A stretch of DNA of 64,000 nt, taken from positions 1-64,000 of the forward strand of contig CAKZNT010000092.1 of assembly GCA_937132065.1 (NCBI GenBank). The letters run 5' to 3'. Origin of the DNA: an uncultured Loktanella sp. (lineage in GTDB: Bacteria; Pseudomonadota; Alphaproteobacteria; Rhodobacterales; Rhodobacteraceae). Shown here one piece after another: positions 44,397 to 54,438 of the stretch (positions are counted from its first letter, which is position 1; each line of letters begins with the position of its first letter). The notes below the pieces were generated by a model that saw only the letters and a list, made by a program, of their open reading frames with translations, did not search any database and was not told where the DNA came from. The position numbers and the translations under genes are program-made.

Positions 44397-44557
44397 TCGT
44401 TAAAATTGCCTTCAAATTACCCTTAGATTCTTACGAAAAACACGAACGTTCCCCAATCCGAACACCACATTTCTTTACATCTTTCCTCAATAGTCCGGGT
44501 GCGAGCAGTTCGCTGACCATAAGGGCAACTTTGAAAAGTCGTTGAGGAATGTGTGAG

Positions 44558-44671
44558 ATGCAGTTTTTTGCTGAAGTCAAAATCAGAACGTTTGGACAAT
44601 CGCTGGCAGGCGATCTGGCCAACACAAGCATTTCCATCAACGGAACATTTATTGCGTGGGGTAATGTATAA
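44558..44671 (+). CDS. 37-residue ORF start-stop coupled to the giant RTX gene
   Basis: A short ORF begins at ATG 44558 (MQFFAEVKIRTFGQSL...) and ends in TAA at 44669-44671, sharing one base with the ATG of the RTX gene (TAATG). GAGGAATGTGTGAG upstream is an acceptable ribosome site, whereas the RTX gene itself has no clear one. This layout suggests that the small ORF is translated and reloads ribosomes onto the RTX gene. The peptide is mildly basic at the start and has no clear signal or membrane segment. No homolog is recognised. Confidence 0.55.
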   Translation: MQFFAEVKIRTFGQSLAGDLANTSISINGTFIAWGNV

Positions 44672-47600
44672 TGCCAGATCATAACGTCGTCTTTTATGAC
44701 TTCTCGACCAACAACTCGTTCTCGACAACGGTTGGCGGCTTTTATAATTACGCTGGCCCCGCAACCGCGACAGGCACCGCGACGATTACCGACAACGAAG
44801 CAGGCGTTGGCGGACAGCACCTTGACGACGACAGCAACGGCGGCGAGCTGGCAACAGCAAACGTCACAGTTGGCGGGCAGACCTCGACCAACTCTACCGT
44901 CGATGCTGAGCTCGCATGGACTGTGCGCGATACCGTCACTGGCGAAGTATTTCAGGTTGTCCAGTTCGACGTAGAGCAAGGCGATGCGACAGGCCAATAC
45001 ATGATGTCGGAGATCCCGTTGGTTCCGGGGCGCTCTTACGAAACAATCGCATATGACAGCAATCCTGATGCTGATACCAATGCGCCTGCGTTCAATTACG
45101 CAGACCACGCAGCCTCCAGCTTCTTTGCTGACGGCACAGTAAGCGGCACAACTGGCAACGACACGATCAACAGTAATTACACCGGTGATGCTGACGGGGA
45201 TCAGGTCACTCAAGGCAACGACACAATCGAATCCAACGCGGGCAATGACACGGTCTACGCCGAGGGTGGCGACGATTCGATTGCGGGCGGCACAGGTAAT
45301 GACACGCTTTATGGCGACTCCGCGACGACTGGCACATCCGAAACCACGACCTTCACATGGTCAACGCAGGGCATTGCAGACGGCGCTGATGTCGCGGGCG
45401 GCATCACGGGCTTATCCACAAACGGCGACGTGCAAGTGCAGATGTCCGTCTCGCAAGAGGCTGGATTTTCCTCTGCGACAATGGAAACAACAGACCCGCT
45501 CTATGACTACAATGGTCTTAGCGACTCTTCGTCCATTTCGATCCTTGGTGGCGTAAACGCAGGCGCTGGCTCTGACGCGGCGACCGTGACATTGGACTTC
45601 TCCTCCGTCACTTCGGGCATTTCAAACGAAGTAAGCAACGTCACCTTCGGTATCTTTGATATTGATGAACTCGACGGCCAGTTCGCCGATCAGGTGATCG
45701 TGACGGCATACGACGCGGACAACAATCCTATTCCGGTGACCCTGTCACCAGGCAGCACAACAACGCTGACCACGACATCCAACCCGAATGGGTCTGGCAC
45801 TTCAACCTCCGTGACCAACTCTGGCGGCGCAGGGAACACCGATTCCCAGACCGGTTTCTTGCAAGTAAGCGTCGCTGGCCCCGTGTCCTACATCACAATC
45901 GACTATAACAACGTCGATACGGCCTATGGGCAGCACGCGATCCGTATCGGTGACATCGAGATGACCACCCTGCCCGATCAAGGCGGCGACGATACAATCG
46001 ACGGTGAAGCTGGCGATGACGTCCTTTACGGTCAGGGCGGCAACGACAGCCTGCAAGGCGGCGCTGGAACCGATAGCCTTTATGGCGGCACTGGCAACGA
46101 CACCCTCAATGACAACGGGTCAACTGCCGACTACTTTGATGCAGGCACAGGCAACGACACCGTAAACGCAGGCGCTGCCGCTGACACTGTCTACGGGCAG
46201 GACGGCGACGACCGTTTGTTCGGCCAATCTGGCAACGACCGCATGTATGGTGGCGCTGGCAACGATACCGTTGACGGCGACGGCGGCCGCGACACGCTTT
46301 ACGGCGATGCAGGCAATGACGTGATCATCGGTGACGATGGCAACGACAGCATGTATGGCGGCACAGGCGACGATGGCATCTATGCCTCCTCTGGCAACAA
46401 CTATGTCGAAGGCGGCGACGGCAACGACTCTATCTATATGGGCACTGGCAACGACACCGTCTTTGGCGGCAACAACAACGACAGCATCTTCGGTGGCGCT
46501 GGCAATGACGTGTTGAACGGCGATGCAGGCAATGACCGCCTTGAAGGCGGGGACGGCGCAGACACGCTTACTGGCGGCGCTGGCAACGACAGCATCATCG
46601 GCGGCCTTGGCAACGATACGGTCGTTCTGGGCAACGGCTTTGGCGTCGACACCATCAATGGCTCCGAAGACGGCGGCAACGGTGACGTGGACGTGCTTGA
46701 CGCATCCGCCATGACCACAGCAACAACGCTGACCATGAACGCCACCGACAACGAACAAGGCACACTGACCTCGGGCGCCAACACCGCAACCTTCGACAAC
46801 ATCGAAGGCGTTGTGCTTGGCGCGGGCAACGACAGCGTGACCGGCTCAAGCGGCAACGACACCGTCACCACAGGCACAGGCGCTGACCGCGTCAACATGG
46901 GCGCAGGCGACGACACCGTGAACTTAGGCGCAGGCACAGCGACCGATGGCGCAGCAGACGTCATCGTCTTGCAGGACGGTTTCGGCAACGACACAATCAA
47001 CGGCTTTGACGCACCAACACCCGTTGGGGACGGCACATTCACGGGCGTCGACACACTCGACGTAACCGCTCTTTACGACCTGCCAGCAGGCAACCCTGCC
47101 CGCACACCCGTGCGCACCAACGATGTAACCGTGACCGACAACGGATCAGGCTCCGCGCTTCTGACATTCCCCAACGGTGAAACCATCACGCTTGTGGGCA
47201 TCTCGCCCGCAGCGGCCAACAACCCGTTCTACCTCAACGCAATCGGCATCCCCCTGCCCGATGGCACGGTCGAAGGCACGGCTGGCGACGACCTGATCAA
47301 CAACGGCTACACTGGCGACCCTGACGGCGACATGGTCGACGGCAATGATGCGATCCTTGCGGGTGACACTGGCAACGACGACCTGATCTACGGCTACGAT
47401 GGCAACGACGAAATCATCGCAGGCACAGGCAACGACGAAGTCTACGGCGGCGCAGACAACGACAGCATCGCAGCCGGCGCGGGCAACGACACCGTTTACG
47501 GCGGGACAGGCAACGACACGCTCAACGGCGGCGACAACAACGACACGCTCTACGGCGAAGCGGGCGACGACACACTCGAAGGTGATCTCGGGAACGACAC

Positions 47601-50600
47601 GCTCTTTGGCGGCACGGGCAACGATAGTGCAGCGGGTGGCGCTGGCACGGACACCGTTTACGGCGATGCAGGCGACGACACGCTGCAAGGCGGCGACGAT
47701 GCAGACTCCCTTTATGGGGGCGCAGATAACGATACGCTCTTCGGGGACACTGGCAACGATCTTGTTGACGGCGGCACAGGCGACGACAGCGTTTACGGCG
47801 GCGCAGGCAACGATAGCCTTATCGGTGGCGACGGCAATGACCTGCTCGACGGCGGTAACGACAACGACACCGTGTCTGGTGGGGCTGGCGACGATATCCT
47901 CTATGGCGGGGCTGGCGACGACCGTTTAGTTGGCGGCGCAAACAATGACACGCTGCACGCGGGTGCTGGCGATGACACGCTGATCGGCAGCAGCGGCGAC
48001 GACACATTTGTTGTCACCGACGGCTTCGGGAACGACCACATCAAGGGCGACGAAACCCTTGAAACCAACGGCGACACGCTTGACCTGTCCGGCACGACAA
48101 ACGACCTGACAGTGAACCTGACCAACGGGAACAGCGAAGCAGGCAGCTTTACAGACGGGCTCGGCAACGCATCCACTTTCGAAGAAATCGAGAACATCAT
48201 CCTTGGCGGGGGCAACGACACGATCGTCCTCAACAACGCGACTGGGGACTACACAGTTGCGCAGTTCACCGCGCCAACACCAAATGGTGACGGCACATTC
48301 ACAGGGTCCGATGTCCTGAACGTAACAGGGCTCGACGACTTGGGCGGTGATCCGGTCAACGTCAATGATGTAACCGTCACAGACGACGGAAACGGCAACG
48401 CTGTGCTGAACTTCCCGGGCGGGCAAAGCCTGACACTGGACGGGATTGCACCTGCGGACGCAGACAACATCTTCTACCTGAACGCCATTGGCATCCCGAT
48501 GGCAGACGGCACAGTGTCGGGAACCGCAGGCGATGACCTGATCGACGACAATTACCTTGGCGACCCTGACGGGGACATCGTTGATAGCAATGACGCAATT
48601 CTTGCAGGGCATAGCGGCAACGACGACCTGATCGAAGCGGGTGCAGGCAACGACAGCATCCTGTCGGGCGCAGGCAACGACACGATCTACGCAGGTAGCG
48701 GCGACGATAATGTTTCAACAGGGTCTGGCGACCAAACTGTCTACGGTGAAGCAGGTAACGACACAATCGCGACCTTGGGTGGTGACGACATCATCGACGG
48801 CGGCGTGGGCAACGACCTGATTTACGCAGGCGGCGGCGTTGACACCGTCACTGGCGGCACAGGCAACGACATCATCAATGGTGGCGCTGGCGCTGATACG
48901 CTGGCAGGTGGCGACGATGCTGACCGGTTCGTGCTCGAGGCCAATTTTGGCGACGACACCATCACTGGTGGCGAAGGCGGGCTGGACAATGACACGATCT
49001 GGTCCACGCAAGGGATCGACACCACAACCGTCCTGACTGGCGACGAAGCTGGCACAATCACTGACGGCACATCCACCGCGACATTCTCCGAAATCGAGGT
49101 GCTGAACCTTGGCAACGGCAACGACAGCGTTGACGCCTCTGCGGCCAACGCGGCGATCACCGTTTACGGCAATGACGGCGCTGACGCGATCACAGGCAGC
49201 AGCGCAAACGACGAACTCTATGGCGGTGCTGACGGCGATACGCTGATCGGCGGCGCTGGTGACGACACCATCGAAGGTGGCTCTGGCGACGACGACTTCA
49301 TCCTGACGGACGGTTTCGGCAACGACACCATCACCGGCGGCGAAGCTGGCGAATTGCGCGGCGACTATCTGGTCGGCGCAGGGCTTACTGGCGATGCGAC
49401 CGTTGATCTGTCTGCGGTCTCGGCAAGCGACTCTGAATCAGGCACGCTGACAATGGGCGGCGATACCGTCACATTCACCGAAATCGAGGCCGTGATCCTT
49501 GGTGCGGGCAACGATAGCGTCATCGGCTCTTCGGGTGATGACATGGTCGCAACTGGCGGCGGTGCTGACACGATCAACACTGGCGGCGGCGACGACATGA
49601 TCGACATGGGCTTTGGCGACGGCGCAGCCGACGTGATTGTCCTGCAAGACGGCTCTGGCAATGACACGCTTTATAGCTTTGAAGCGCCTACGCCAAACGG
49701 TGACGGCACATTCACAGGCACAGATGCGCTTGACGTAACGGCTCTGTTCGACCTGCCACTGGGCAACCCTGCCCGCACACCTGTGATGACCAACGATGTG
49801 ACCGTCACAGATGACGGGTTTGGCAATGCGGTGCTGAACTTCCCGAATGGCGAAAGCGTCACCCTCAATGGCATCAGCCCTGCGGACGCCGACAACCCGT
49901 TCTACCTCAACGCAATCGGCATCCCGATGCCAGACGGCACAGTGTCGGGAACCGCAGGCGATGACGTTATCGACGGCACCTATACTGGCGATAACGATGG
50001 CGACATGGTTGACGGCGACGATGCGATCCTTGCAGGCGATACAGCCAACGACGACCTGATCTACGGCTACGCAGGCAACGACACAATCGTTGCAGGCGAT
50101 GGCAATGACGAAATCTACGGTGGCACGGGCAACGATACATTCGTGCTCGATGAAAACAGCGATAGCGACACCATCACAGGCGGCGAGAACGCAGGCGACA
50201 ACGACACACTCGACTTCAGCACAACCGCTGGCGGCGAAGGCGTTGACGTGGCCTTCTCGGCAAATGAAGACGGCACATTTACAATCGGCACAAGCGGCGC
50301 GACAGGCACATTTGAGGAAATCGAATCCGTCAGCGGCACGCAGTATGGCGATACCCTCGACGCAAGCGCAACCAACGGCGGCGGTCAAACGCTCTCGGGC
50401 AACGGTGGCGACGATACCATCCTTGGCGGTCTGGGTGCAGACGCACTTTACGGCGGCGCTGGCAACGACACCATCGACCACCGCGCCGAGGACACAACCG
50501 TTTCTGGCGGCACAGGCGACGACCGGATCACCAACGTCAATGGCACAAATGTCGCAAGCCCGACCACCATCGACGGTGGCACAGGAACCGACACCTATGT

Positions 50601-53454
50601 GCTCGACGGCAACCAGGGAACGTTCACTGGCAACCACCATGTCAACCTTGGCGGGAATGCGGTCGAGTTCAACGCAGGCGGCAACGATGAAATCTACAAC
50701 ATCGAAAACGTCGAAATCATCAACAGCGACGCAAACGTCACGGGCGATGCAGGCGACAACGTCATCACAGGGATCGGCGCTGGCGACAACGCGTTCGACG
50801 GCGGGGCTGGCAACGACACGCTGATCGGCGGGGCTGGCAACGACGACCTGACTGGCGGCGCTGGCGAAGACAGCATCAACGGCGGCACTGGCGACGACAC
50901 AATCACGCTTGGTGACGGGTTCGGCACTGATACAATCGACGCTGGCGAAGACGGCGGCGATACCGACACAGACGTGCTTGATGCATCCGGCATGACCACG
51001 AATGCAGTGGTTGACCTCTCCGCAGTCTCGGCAAGCGACAGCGAAAGCGGCACGCTGACTTCGGGCGCAAATACCGCGACCTTCGACAACGTCGAAAACA
51101 TCATCCTTGGGGCTGGCGACGATAGCGTCACAGGCTCGACTGGCGACGATACAATCACTGGCGGCACTGGCGCTGATACGTTCAACATGGGCGCTGGCAA
51201 CGATACAGTCGACCTCGGGGCTGGCGCGCCAGACGGCGATGCAGACGTGATCGTGCTGCAAGACAACTTTGGCGACGACACTGTCACCAACTTTGATGCG
51301 CCAACTGCAAACGGTGACGGCACGTTCACAGGGATCGACACGCTTGACGTAAGCGACCTTTATGACCTGCCAACAGGGAACCCTGCCCGCCTGCCCGTTA
51401 ACACAAACGATGTGACCGTCACCGATGACGGGTCAGGCAATGCGGTTCTGACCTTCCCGAACGGCGAGAGCATCACCTTGGACGGGATCACACCAGCCGA
51501 GGCTGACGATCCATTCTACCTCAACGCGATCGGCATTCCGCTGCCCGATGGCACCGTTGAAGGAACCGCTGGCGATGACATCATCAACAACGCCTACACT
51601 GGCGATCCGGACGGCGACATGGTCGACGGCAATGATGCGATCCTTGCGGGTGACACTGGCAACGACGACCTGATCTACGGCTACGATGGCAACGACAGCA
51701 TCTATGCAGGTGACGGCAACGACGAAATCTACGGCGGCACAGGCAATGACCGGCTGGTGGCCTCGTCTGGCGACGACACGGTCTATGGCGGCGCTGGCAA
51801 CGACCTCGTCTTCACAGGGTCAGGCAACGACGTCGTTGACCTTGGCGAAGGGGACGACGAAGTCATCCTCGCAGGCGGCGACGAAACAGCATACGGCGGC
51901 ACAGGGCAAGACAGCTTCCACGTTCACCAGAACGAGGGCCACGATGTGGTCGTTGGTGGCGAGGGCGGCGAAGGCACAATCGGCGATTGGCTCGACATCG
52001 CAACCGACAGCGTGCCTGCAACCGTAATCGCAACTGGCGACGAAGCCGGCGTTGCGACATACGGCAGCAGCTCGACAACATTCTCCGAAATCGAGCGGAT
52101 CCACACCGACGATGGCAACGACACAATCGACCTGTCCGCATCCAACGCTGGCATGATCGTGCGCTCGGGTGACGGCGACGATACCGTCATCGGCACAGGC
52201 GGCGACGATAATATCATTGCAGGCAATGGCAACGATACCGTCAACGGCGGGCTTGGCGATGACTTCATCGACACAGGCGCTGGCGACGACATCATCGAAA
52301 TCAGCGACAGCTTTGGCAATGACATCATCCGTGGCGGTGAAACCACCGAAACGACTGGCGACAAAATCGACGGGTCTGGCCTGACAGAAGCCGTGACTGT
52401 GACCTTCACAGGGGCCGAAGCGGGGTCCATCAACAACGGCACTGACACCACGACCTTTAGCGAAATCGAACAGGTCGAAACCGGTGCGGGCGCTGATACA
52501 ATCACAGGTGCGGCAGGCGATCAGGACGTGATCACAGGCGCTGGCAATGACACCGTCACAACAACTGGCACTGGCGCTGACACCATCTCAACAGGTGCTG
52601 GCAACGACACAATCACCTTCTCTGAGGGCGATAGCGTTGACGGTGGCGCTGGTGACGATCTGTTCATCGCAGAAGATCTGGGCGAGCCAACCAACGGCGC
52701 AATCACCATCACTGGTGGAAACGGCGACGAAACGCTTGGCACAGGCGATACGCTCCAGCTCGGCAATGCGGCTGACCTCTCGACACTTGTGCAGATCAGC
52801 GACGGGATCAACGCTGACGGCAACGAGACATTCCACGGCTCCGTCACAATGGACGATGGCACGATCATCAACTTCTCCGAGATCGAGAACATCATCTGCT
52901 TCACACCGGGGACACGGATTGCAACACCACAAGGCGCACGCGACATCGCAACGCTGAAAGTGGGCGATATGGTTGTGACACGCGACCACGGGCTTCAGCC
53001 AATCCGCTGGATCCAGCAGCGCACCGTGCCGGCAATTGACCGTTTCGCGCCGATCCGCATCCGTCCGGGTGTGGTCACAGGTCAGGAACGCGATCTGCTT
53101 GTGTCACCACAGCACCGCATGATGTTCCAAGGCTACCGCGCCGAACTCCTGTTTGGCGAAAGCGAAGTCTTGGTTGCGGCCAAGCACCTTGTCGACGGCA
53201 AGCACGTCACCCAAGATCAGGGCGGCGATGTGACCTACATCCACATGATGTTTGACGAACACGAAGTGGTTTACGCCGAAGGCGCTGCCACCGAGAGCTT
53301 CCACCCGGGTGATGTCGGCCTGACTGCCATCAGCGACCCTGCCCGTGATGAACTCTTTGCACTCTTCCCAGAGCTGCGGACCAATGCGAATGGCTACGGC
53401 CAGACCGCACGCCGCTGCCTCAAGAAGCACGAATGCGAATTGCTCATCTTGTGA
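44671..53454 (+). CDS. Giant RTX-repeat protein with a C-terminal Hint domain
   Basis: This 2,927-residue, strongly acidic protein is likely secreted by a type I system, since it has no N-terminal signal and is full of calcium-binding GGxGxDxxx nonapeptides. Layout: a beta-rich N-terminal domain (residues 1-165), a first RTX patch, a lectin-like non-repeat region (about 215-440), then many RTX blocks separated by about nine spacer domains that end in a FSEIE-type phrase. Four copies of a longer unit (near 47011, 48271, 49684 and 51298) share DVTVTDDG, FYLNAIGIP and NDAILAGDTGNDDLI. A Hint domain starts at Cys2743 (CFTPGTRIATPQG) and runs to the end. No HlyB/HlyD or TolC gene is in the window. 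Adhesion or surface-layer use is possible; processing by Hint is unproven. Confidence 0.92.
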   Translation: MPDHNVVFYDFSTNNSFSTTVGGFYNYAGPATATGTATITDNEAGVGGQHLDDDSNGGELATANVTVGGQTSTNSTVDAELAWTVRDTVTGEVFQVVQFDVEQGDATGQYMMSEIPLVPGRSYETIAYDSNPDADTNAPAFNYADHAASSFFADGTVSGTTGNDTINSNYTGDADGDQVTQGNDTIESNAGNDTVYAEGGDDSIAGGTGNDTLYGDSATTGTSETTTFTWSTQGIADGADVAGGITGLSTNGDVQVQMSVSQEAGFSSATMETTDPLYDYNGLSDSSSISILGGVNAGAGSDAATVTLDFSSVTSGISNEVSNVTFGIFDIDELDGQFADQVIVTAYDADNNPIPVTLSPGSTTTLTTTSNPNGSGTSTSVTNSGGAGNTDSQTGFLQVSVAGPVSYITIDYNNVDTAYGQHAIRIGDIEMTTLPDQGGDDTIDGEAGDDVLYGQGGNDSLQGGAGTDSLYGGTGNDTLNDNGSTADYFDAGTGNDTVNAGAAADTVYGQDGDDRLFGQSGNDRMYGGAGNDTVDGDGGRDTLYGDAGNDVIIGDDGNDSMYGGTGDDGIYASSGNNYVEGGDGNDSIYMGTGNDTVFGGNNNDSIFGGAGNDVLNGDAGNDRLEGGDGADTLTGGAGNDSIIGGLGNDTVVLGNGFGVDTINGSEDGGNGDVDVLDASAMTTATTLTMNATDNEQGTLTSGANTATFDNIEGVVLGAGNDSVTGSSGNDTVTTGTGADRVNMGAGDDTVNLGAGTATDGAADVIVLQDGFGNDTINGFDAPTPVGDGTFTGVDTLDVTALYDLPAGNPARTPVRTNDVTVTDNGSGSALLTFPNGETITLVGISPAAANNPFYLNAIGIPLPDGTVEGTAGDDLINNGYTGDPDGDMVDGNDAILAGDTGNDDLIYGYDGNDEIIAGTGNDEVYGGADNDSIAAGAGNDTVYGGTGNDTLNGGDNNDTLYGEAGDDTLEGDLGNDTLFGGTGNDSAAGGAGTDTVYGDAGDDTLQGGDDADSLYGGADNDTLFGDTGNDLVDGGTGDDSVYGGAGNDSLIGGDGNDLLDGGNDNDTVSGGAGDDILYGGAGDDRLVGGANNDTLHAGAGDDTLIGSSGDDTFVVTDGFGNDHIKGDETLETNGDTLDLSGTTNDLTVNLTNGNSEAGSFTDGLGNASTFEEIENIILGGGNDTIVLNNATGDYTVAQFTAPTPNGDGTFTGSDVLNVTGLDDLGGDPVNVNDVTVTDDGNGNAVLNFPGGQSLTLDGIAPADADNIFYLNAIGIPMADGTVSGTAGDDLIDDNYLGDPDGDIVDSNDAILAGHSGNDDLIEAGAGNDSILSGAGNDTIYAGSGDDNVSTGSGDQTVYGEAGNDTIATLGGDDIIDGGVGNDLIYAGGGVDTVTGGTGNDIINGGAGADTLAGGDDADRFVLEANFGDDTITGGEGGLDNDTIWSTQGIDTTTVLTGDEAGTITDGTSTATFSEIEVLNLGNGNDSVDASAANAAITVYGNDGADAITGSSANDELYGGADGDTLIGGAGDDTIEGGSGDDDFILTDGFGNDTITGGEAGELRGDYLVGAGLTGDATVDLSAVSASDSESGTLTMGGDTVTFTEIEAVILGAGNDSVIGSSGDDMVATGGGADTINTGGGDDMIDMGFGDGAADVIVLQDGSGNDTLYSFEAPTPNGDGTFTGTDALDVTALFDLPLGNPARTPVMTNDVTVTDDGFGNAVLNFPNGESVTLNGISPADADNPFYLNAIGIPMPDGTVSGTAGDDVIDGTYTGDNDGDMVDGDDAILAGDTANDDLIYGYAGNDTIVAGDGNDEIYGGTGNDTFVLDENSDSDTITGGENAGDNDTLDFSTTAGGEGVDVAFSANEDGTFTIGTSGATGTFEEIESVSGTQYGDTLDASATNGGGQTLSGNGGDDTILGGLGADALYGGAGNDTIDHRAEDTTVSGGTGDDRITNVNGTNVASPTTIDGGTGTDTYVLDGNQGTFTGNHHVNLGGNAVEFNAGGNDEIYNIENVEIINSDANVTGDAGDNVITGIGAGDNAFDGGAGNDTLIGGAGNDDLTGGAGEDSINGGTGDDTITLGDGFGTDTIDAGEDGGDTDTDVLDASGMTTNAVVDLSAVSASDSESGTLTSGANTATFDNVENIILGAGDDSVTGSTGDDTITGGTGADTFNMGAGNDTVDLGAGAPDGDADVIVLQDNFGDDTVTNFDAPTANGDGTFTGIDTLDVSDLYDLPTGNPARLPVNTNDVTVTDDGSGNAVLTFPNGESITLDGITPAEADDPFYLNAIGIPLPDGTVEGTAGDDIINNAYTGDPDGDMVDGNDAILAGDTGNDDLIYGYDGNDSIYAGDGNDEIYGGTGNDRLVASSGDDTVYGGAGNDLVFTGSGNDVVDLGEGDDEVILAGGDETAYGGTGQDSFHVHQNEGHDVVVGGEGGEGTIGDWLDIATDSVPATVIATGDEAGVATYGSSSTTFSEIERIHTDDGNDTIDLSASNAGMIVRSGDGDDTVIGTGGDDNIIAGNGNDTVNGGLGDDFIDTGAGDDIIEISDSFGNDIIRGGETTETTGDKIDGSGLTEAVTVTFTGAEAGSINNGTDTTTFSEIEQVETGAGADTITGAAGDQDVITGAGNDTVTTTGTGADTISTGAGNDTITFSEGDSVDGGAGDDLFIAEDLGEPTNGAITITGGNGDETLGTGDTLQLGNAADLSTLVQISDGINADGNETFHGSVTMDDGTIINFSEIENIICFTPGTRIATPQGARDIATLKVGDMVVTRDHGLQPIRWIQQRTVPAIDRFAPIRIRPGVVTGQERDLLVSPQHRMMFQGYRAELLFGESEVLVAAKHLVDGKHVTQDQGGDVTYIHMMFDEHEVVYAEGAATESFHPGDVGLTAISDPARDELFALFPELRTNANGYGQTARRCLKKHECELLIL
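47011..51696 (+). repeat. Four copies of a ~400-base coding unit inside the RTX gene
   Basis: Units start near 47011, 48271, 49684 and 51298 and each encodes GDGTFTG...LD/LNVT..., NDVTVTDDG, FYLNAIGIP and the acidic NDAILAGDTGNDDLI end. The first and fourth share an identical 87-base run (47323-47409 and 51610-51696), far more alike than the middle copies. This points to recent copying or gene conversion between units. Confidence 0.85.
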
Positions 53455-53461
53455 AGACTGC

Positions 53462-53494
53462 CACCGAAGCGGGGTCTGCTCCCTCGCTTCGGTG
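53462..53494 (+). terminator. Stem-loop after the RTX gene
   Basis: CACCGAAGCG and CGCTTCGGTG form a perfect ten-base stem eight bases after the stop codon. No T run follows directly; the three GTGCACGC repeats begin inside and just after its right arm. It probably ends or protects the very long RTX transcript. Confidence 0.65.
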
Positions 53495-53521
53495 CACGCA
53501 CTGTGCACGCGCGGTGCACGC
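53492..53521. repeat. Three GTGCACGC repeats at 11-base spacing
   Basis: GTGCACGC occurs at 53492-53499, 53503-53510 and 53514-53521. The spacing is close to one helical turn. The site lies between the RTX gene and the convergent amidotransferase gene. It may be a protein-binding array or a product of slippage. Confidence 0.6.
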
Positions 53522-53537
53522 AAATCACACCCTGAAT

Positions 53538-54311
53538 TCAGGCAGTTTTACGCAGCCCTAACCGCTCTTGGCGAAACGCGACGCAAGCCGCGCCAAACGC
53601 TCGGAATAACGGCTGGGACACAGGGTCGGATTGCGCGTTAAACTCTGGATGCCATTGAACTGAAAGGGTAAATCCAGCGGCATCCTTGATGTAAATCGCC
53701 TCGGGCGTGCCATCTGGGGCAAAGCCGTCAATCGCGACACGTGGACCTGCATCCTTGATGCCCTGCCCGTGCAACGAATTGACCATAACATCCTGAGAAC
53801 CAACAACTTTTCCGAATGGTCCATCTTCTTGAAAGCGGATTGTATGACGCAATGCGAACTTTTCTTCCAGCGTGCCATCTGGGGGCATACGGTGATTATC
53901 GCGCCCCTCAAGCTCGCGTATCTCGGGATGAAGCGTCGCCCCCATCGCCACCGCAACCTCTTGAAATCCCCGACAAATTCCGATTATCGGCTGGCCTGCG
54001 GCAACACACTCGCGGATCAAAGGTAGTGTTAAACCATCACGCGCGCGGTCAAACGCGCCATGCGCCGCAGTTTCCACTTCCCCGTATTCCTCGGGATGCA
54101 CATTCGGACGCCCGCCCGTAAACAGGAAACCGTCGCAAATCTCCATCAGTTCGCATACCCGTGATAACGCCGGATTTGCGGGGATAATCAAGGGGATAGC
54201 GTCACACACATGGGCGACCGCATCCGTGTTCATCATCCCTGTCGTATGCGCTGGATAGCTACCGTCCAACAGATCGTTATTCCCGATAATGCCAATAACT
54301 GGACGCGACAT
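53538..54311 (-). CDS. Class I glutamine amidotransferase-like hydrolase (PuuD/peptidase C26 type)
   Basis: This 257-residue cytoplasmic enzyme has nucleophile Cys113 (GICRGFQ), and His221 and Glu223 (WHPE) complete the triad. It belongs to the gamma-glutamyl-GABA hydrolase group, which cleaves gamma-glutamyl amides in polyamine breakdown, but other C26 roles are possible. ATG 54311 has a GGGAGG ribosome site; an upstream ATG (54332) is less likely. No puuA-type partner is adjacent. Confidence 0.88.
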   Translation of the reverse strand: MSRPVIGIIGNNDLLDGSYPAHTTGMMNTDAVAHVCDAIPLIIPANPALSRVCELMEICDGFLFTGGRPNVHPEEYGEVETAAHGAFDRARDGLTLPLIRECVAAGQPIIGICRGFQEVAVAMGATLHPEIRELEGRDNHRMPPDGTLEEKFALRHTIRFQEDGPFGKVVGSQDVMVNSLHGQGIKDAGPRVAIDGFAPDGTPEAIYIKDAAGFTLSVQWHPEFNAQSDPVSQPLFRAFGAACVAFRQERLGLRKTA

Positions 54312-54438
54312 AGCGACCTCCCGTTTCTTCATTTCGAGAACTCTAGACCGCCGTTTTCCATAAGAAAAGCCCAAGGCTTGCGCCTCATTCATCCGAAGTT
54401 CACCCCACCTAAAAAGGTTGGGAAAACGCCAGATGCGG

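Noticed and set aside
49438-51261. 607-codon minus-strand frame inside the RTX gene
   Set aside because: It is the antisense of GGxGxD repeats, which gives a repetitive alanine/valine/cysteine pattern; it has no independent start signals.
46000-52900. Regular repeats that could suggest a CRISPR or satellite array
   Set aside because: The repeats are in frame, encode GGxGxDxxx nonapeptides and vary at third positions, as expected for an RTX coding region.
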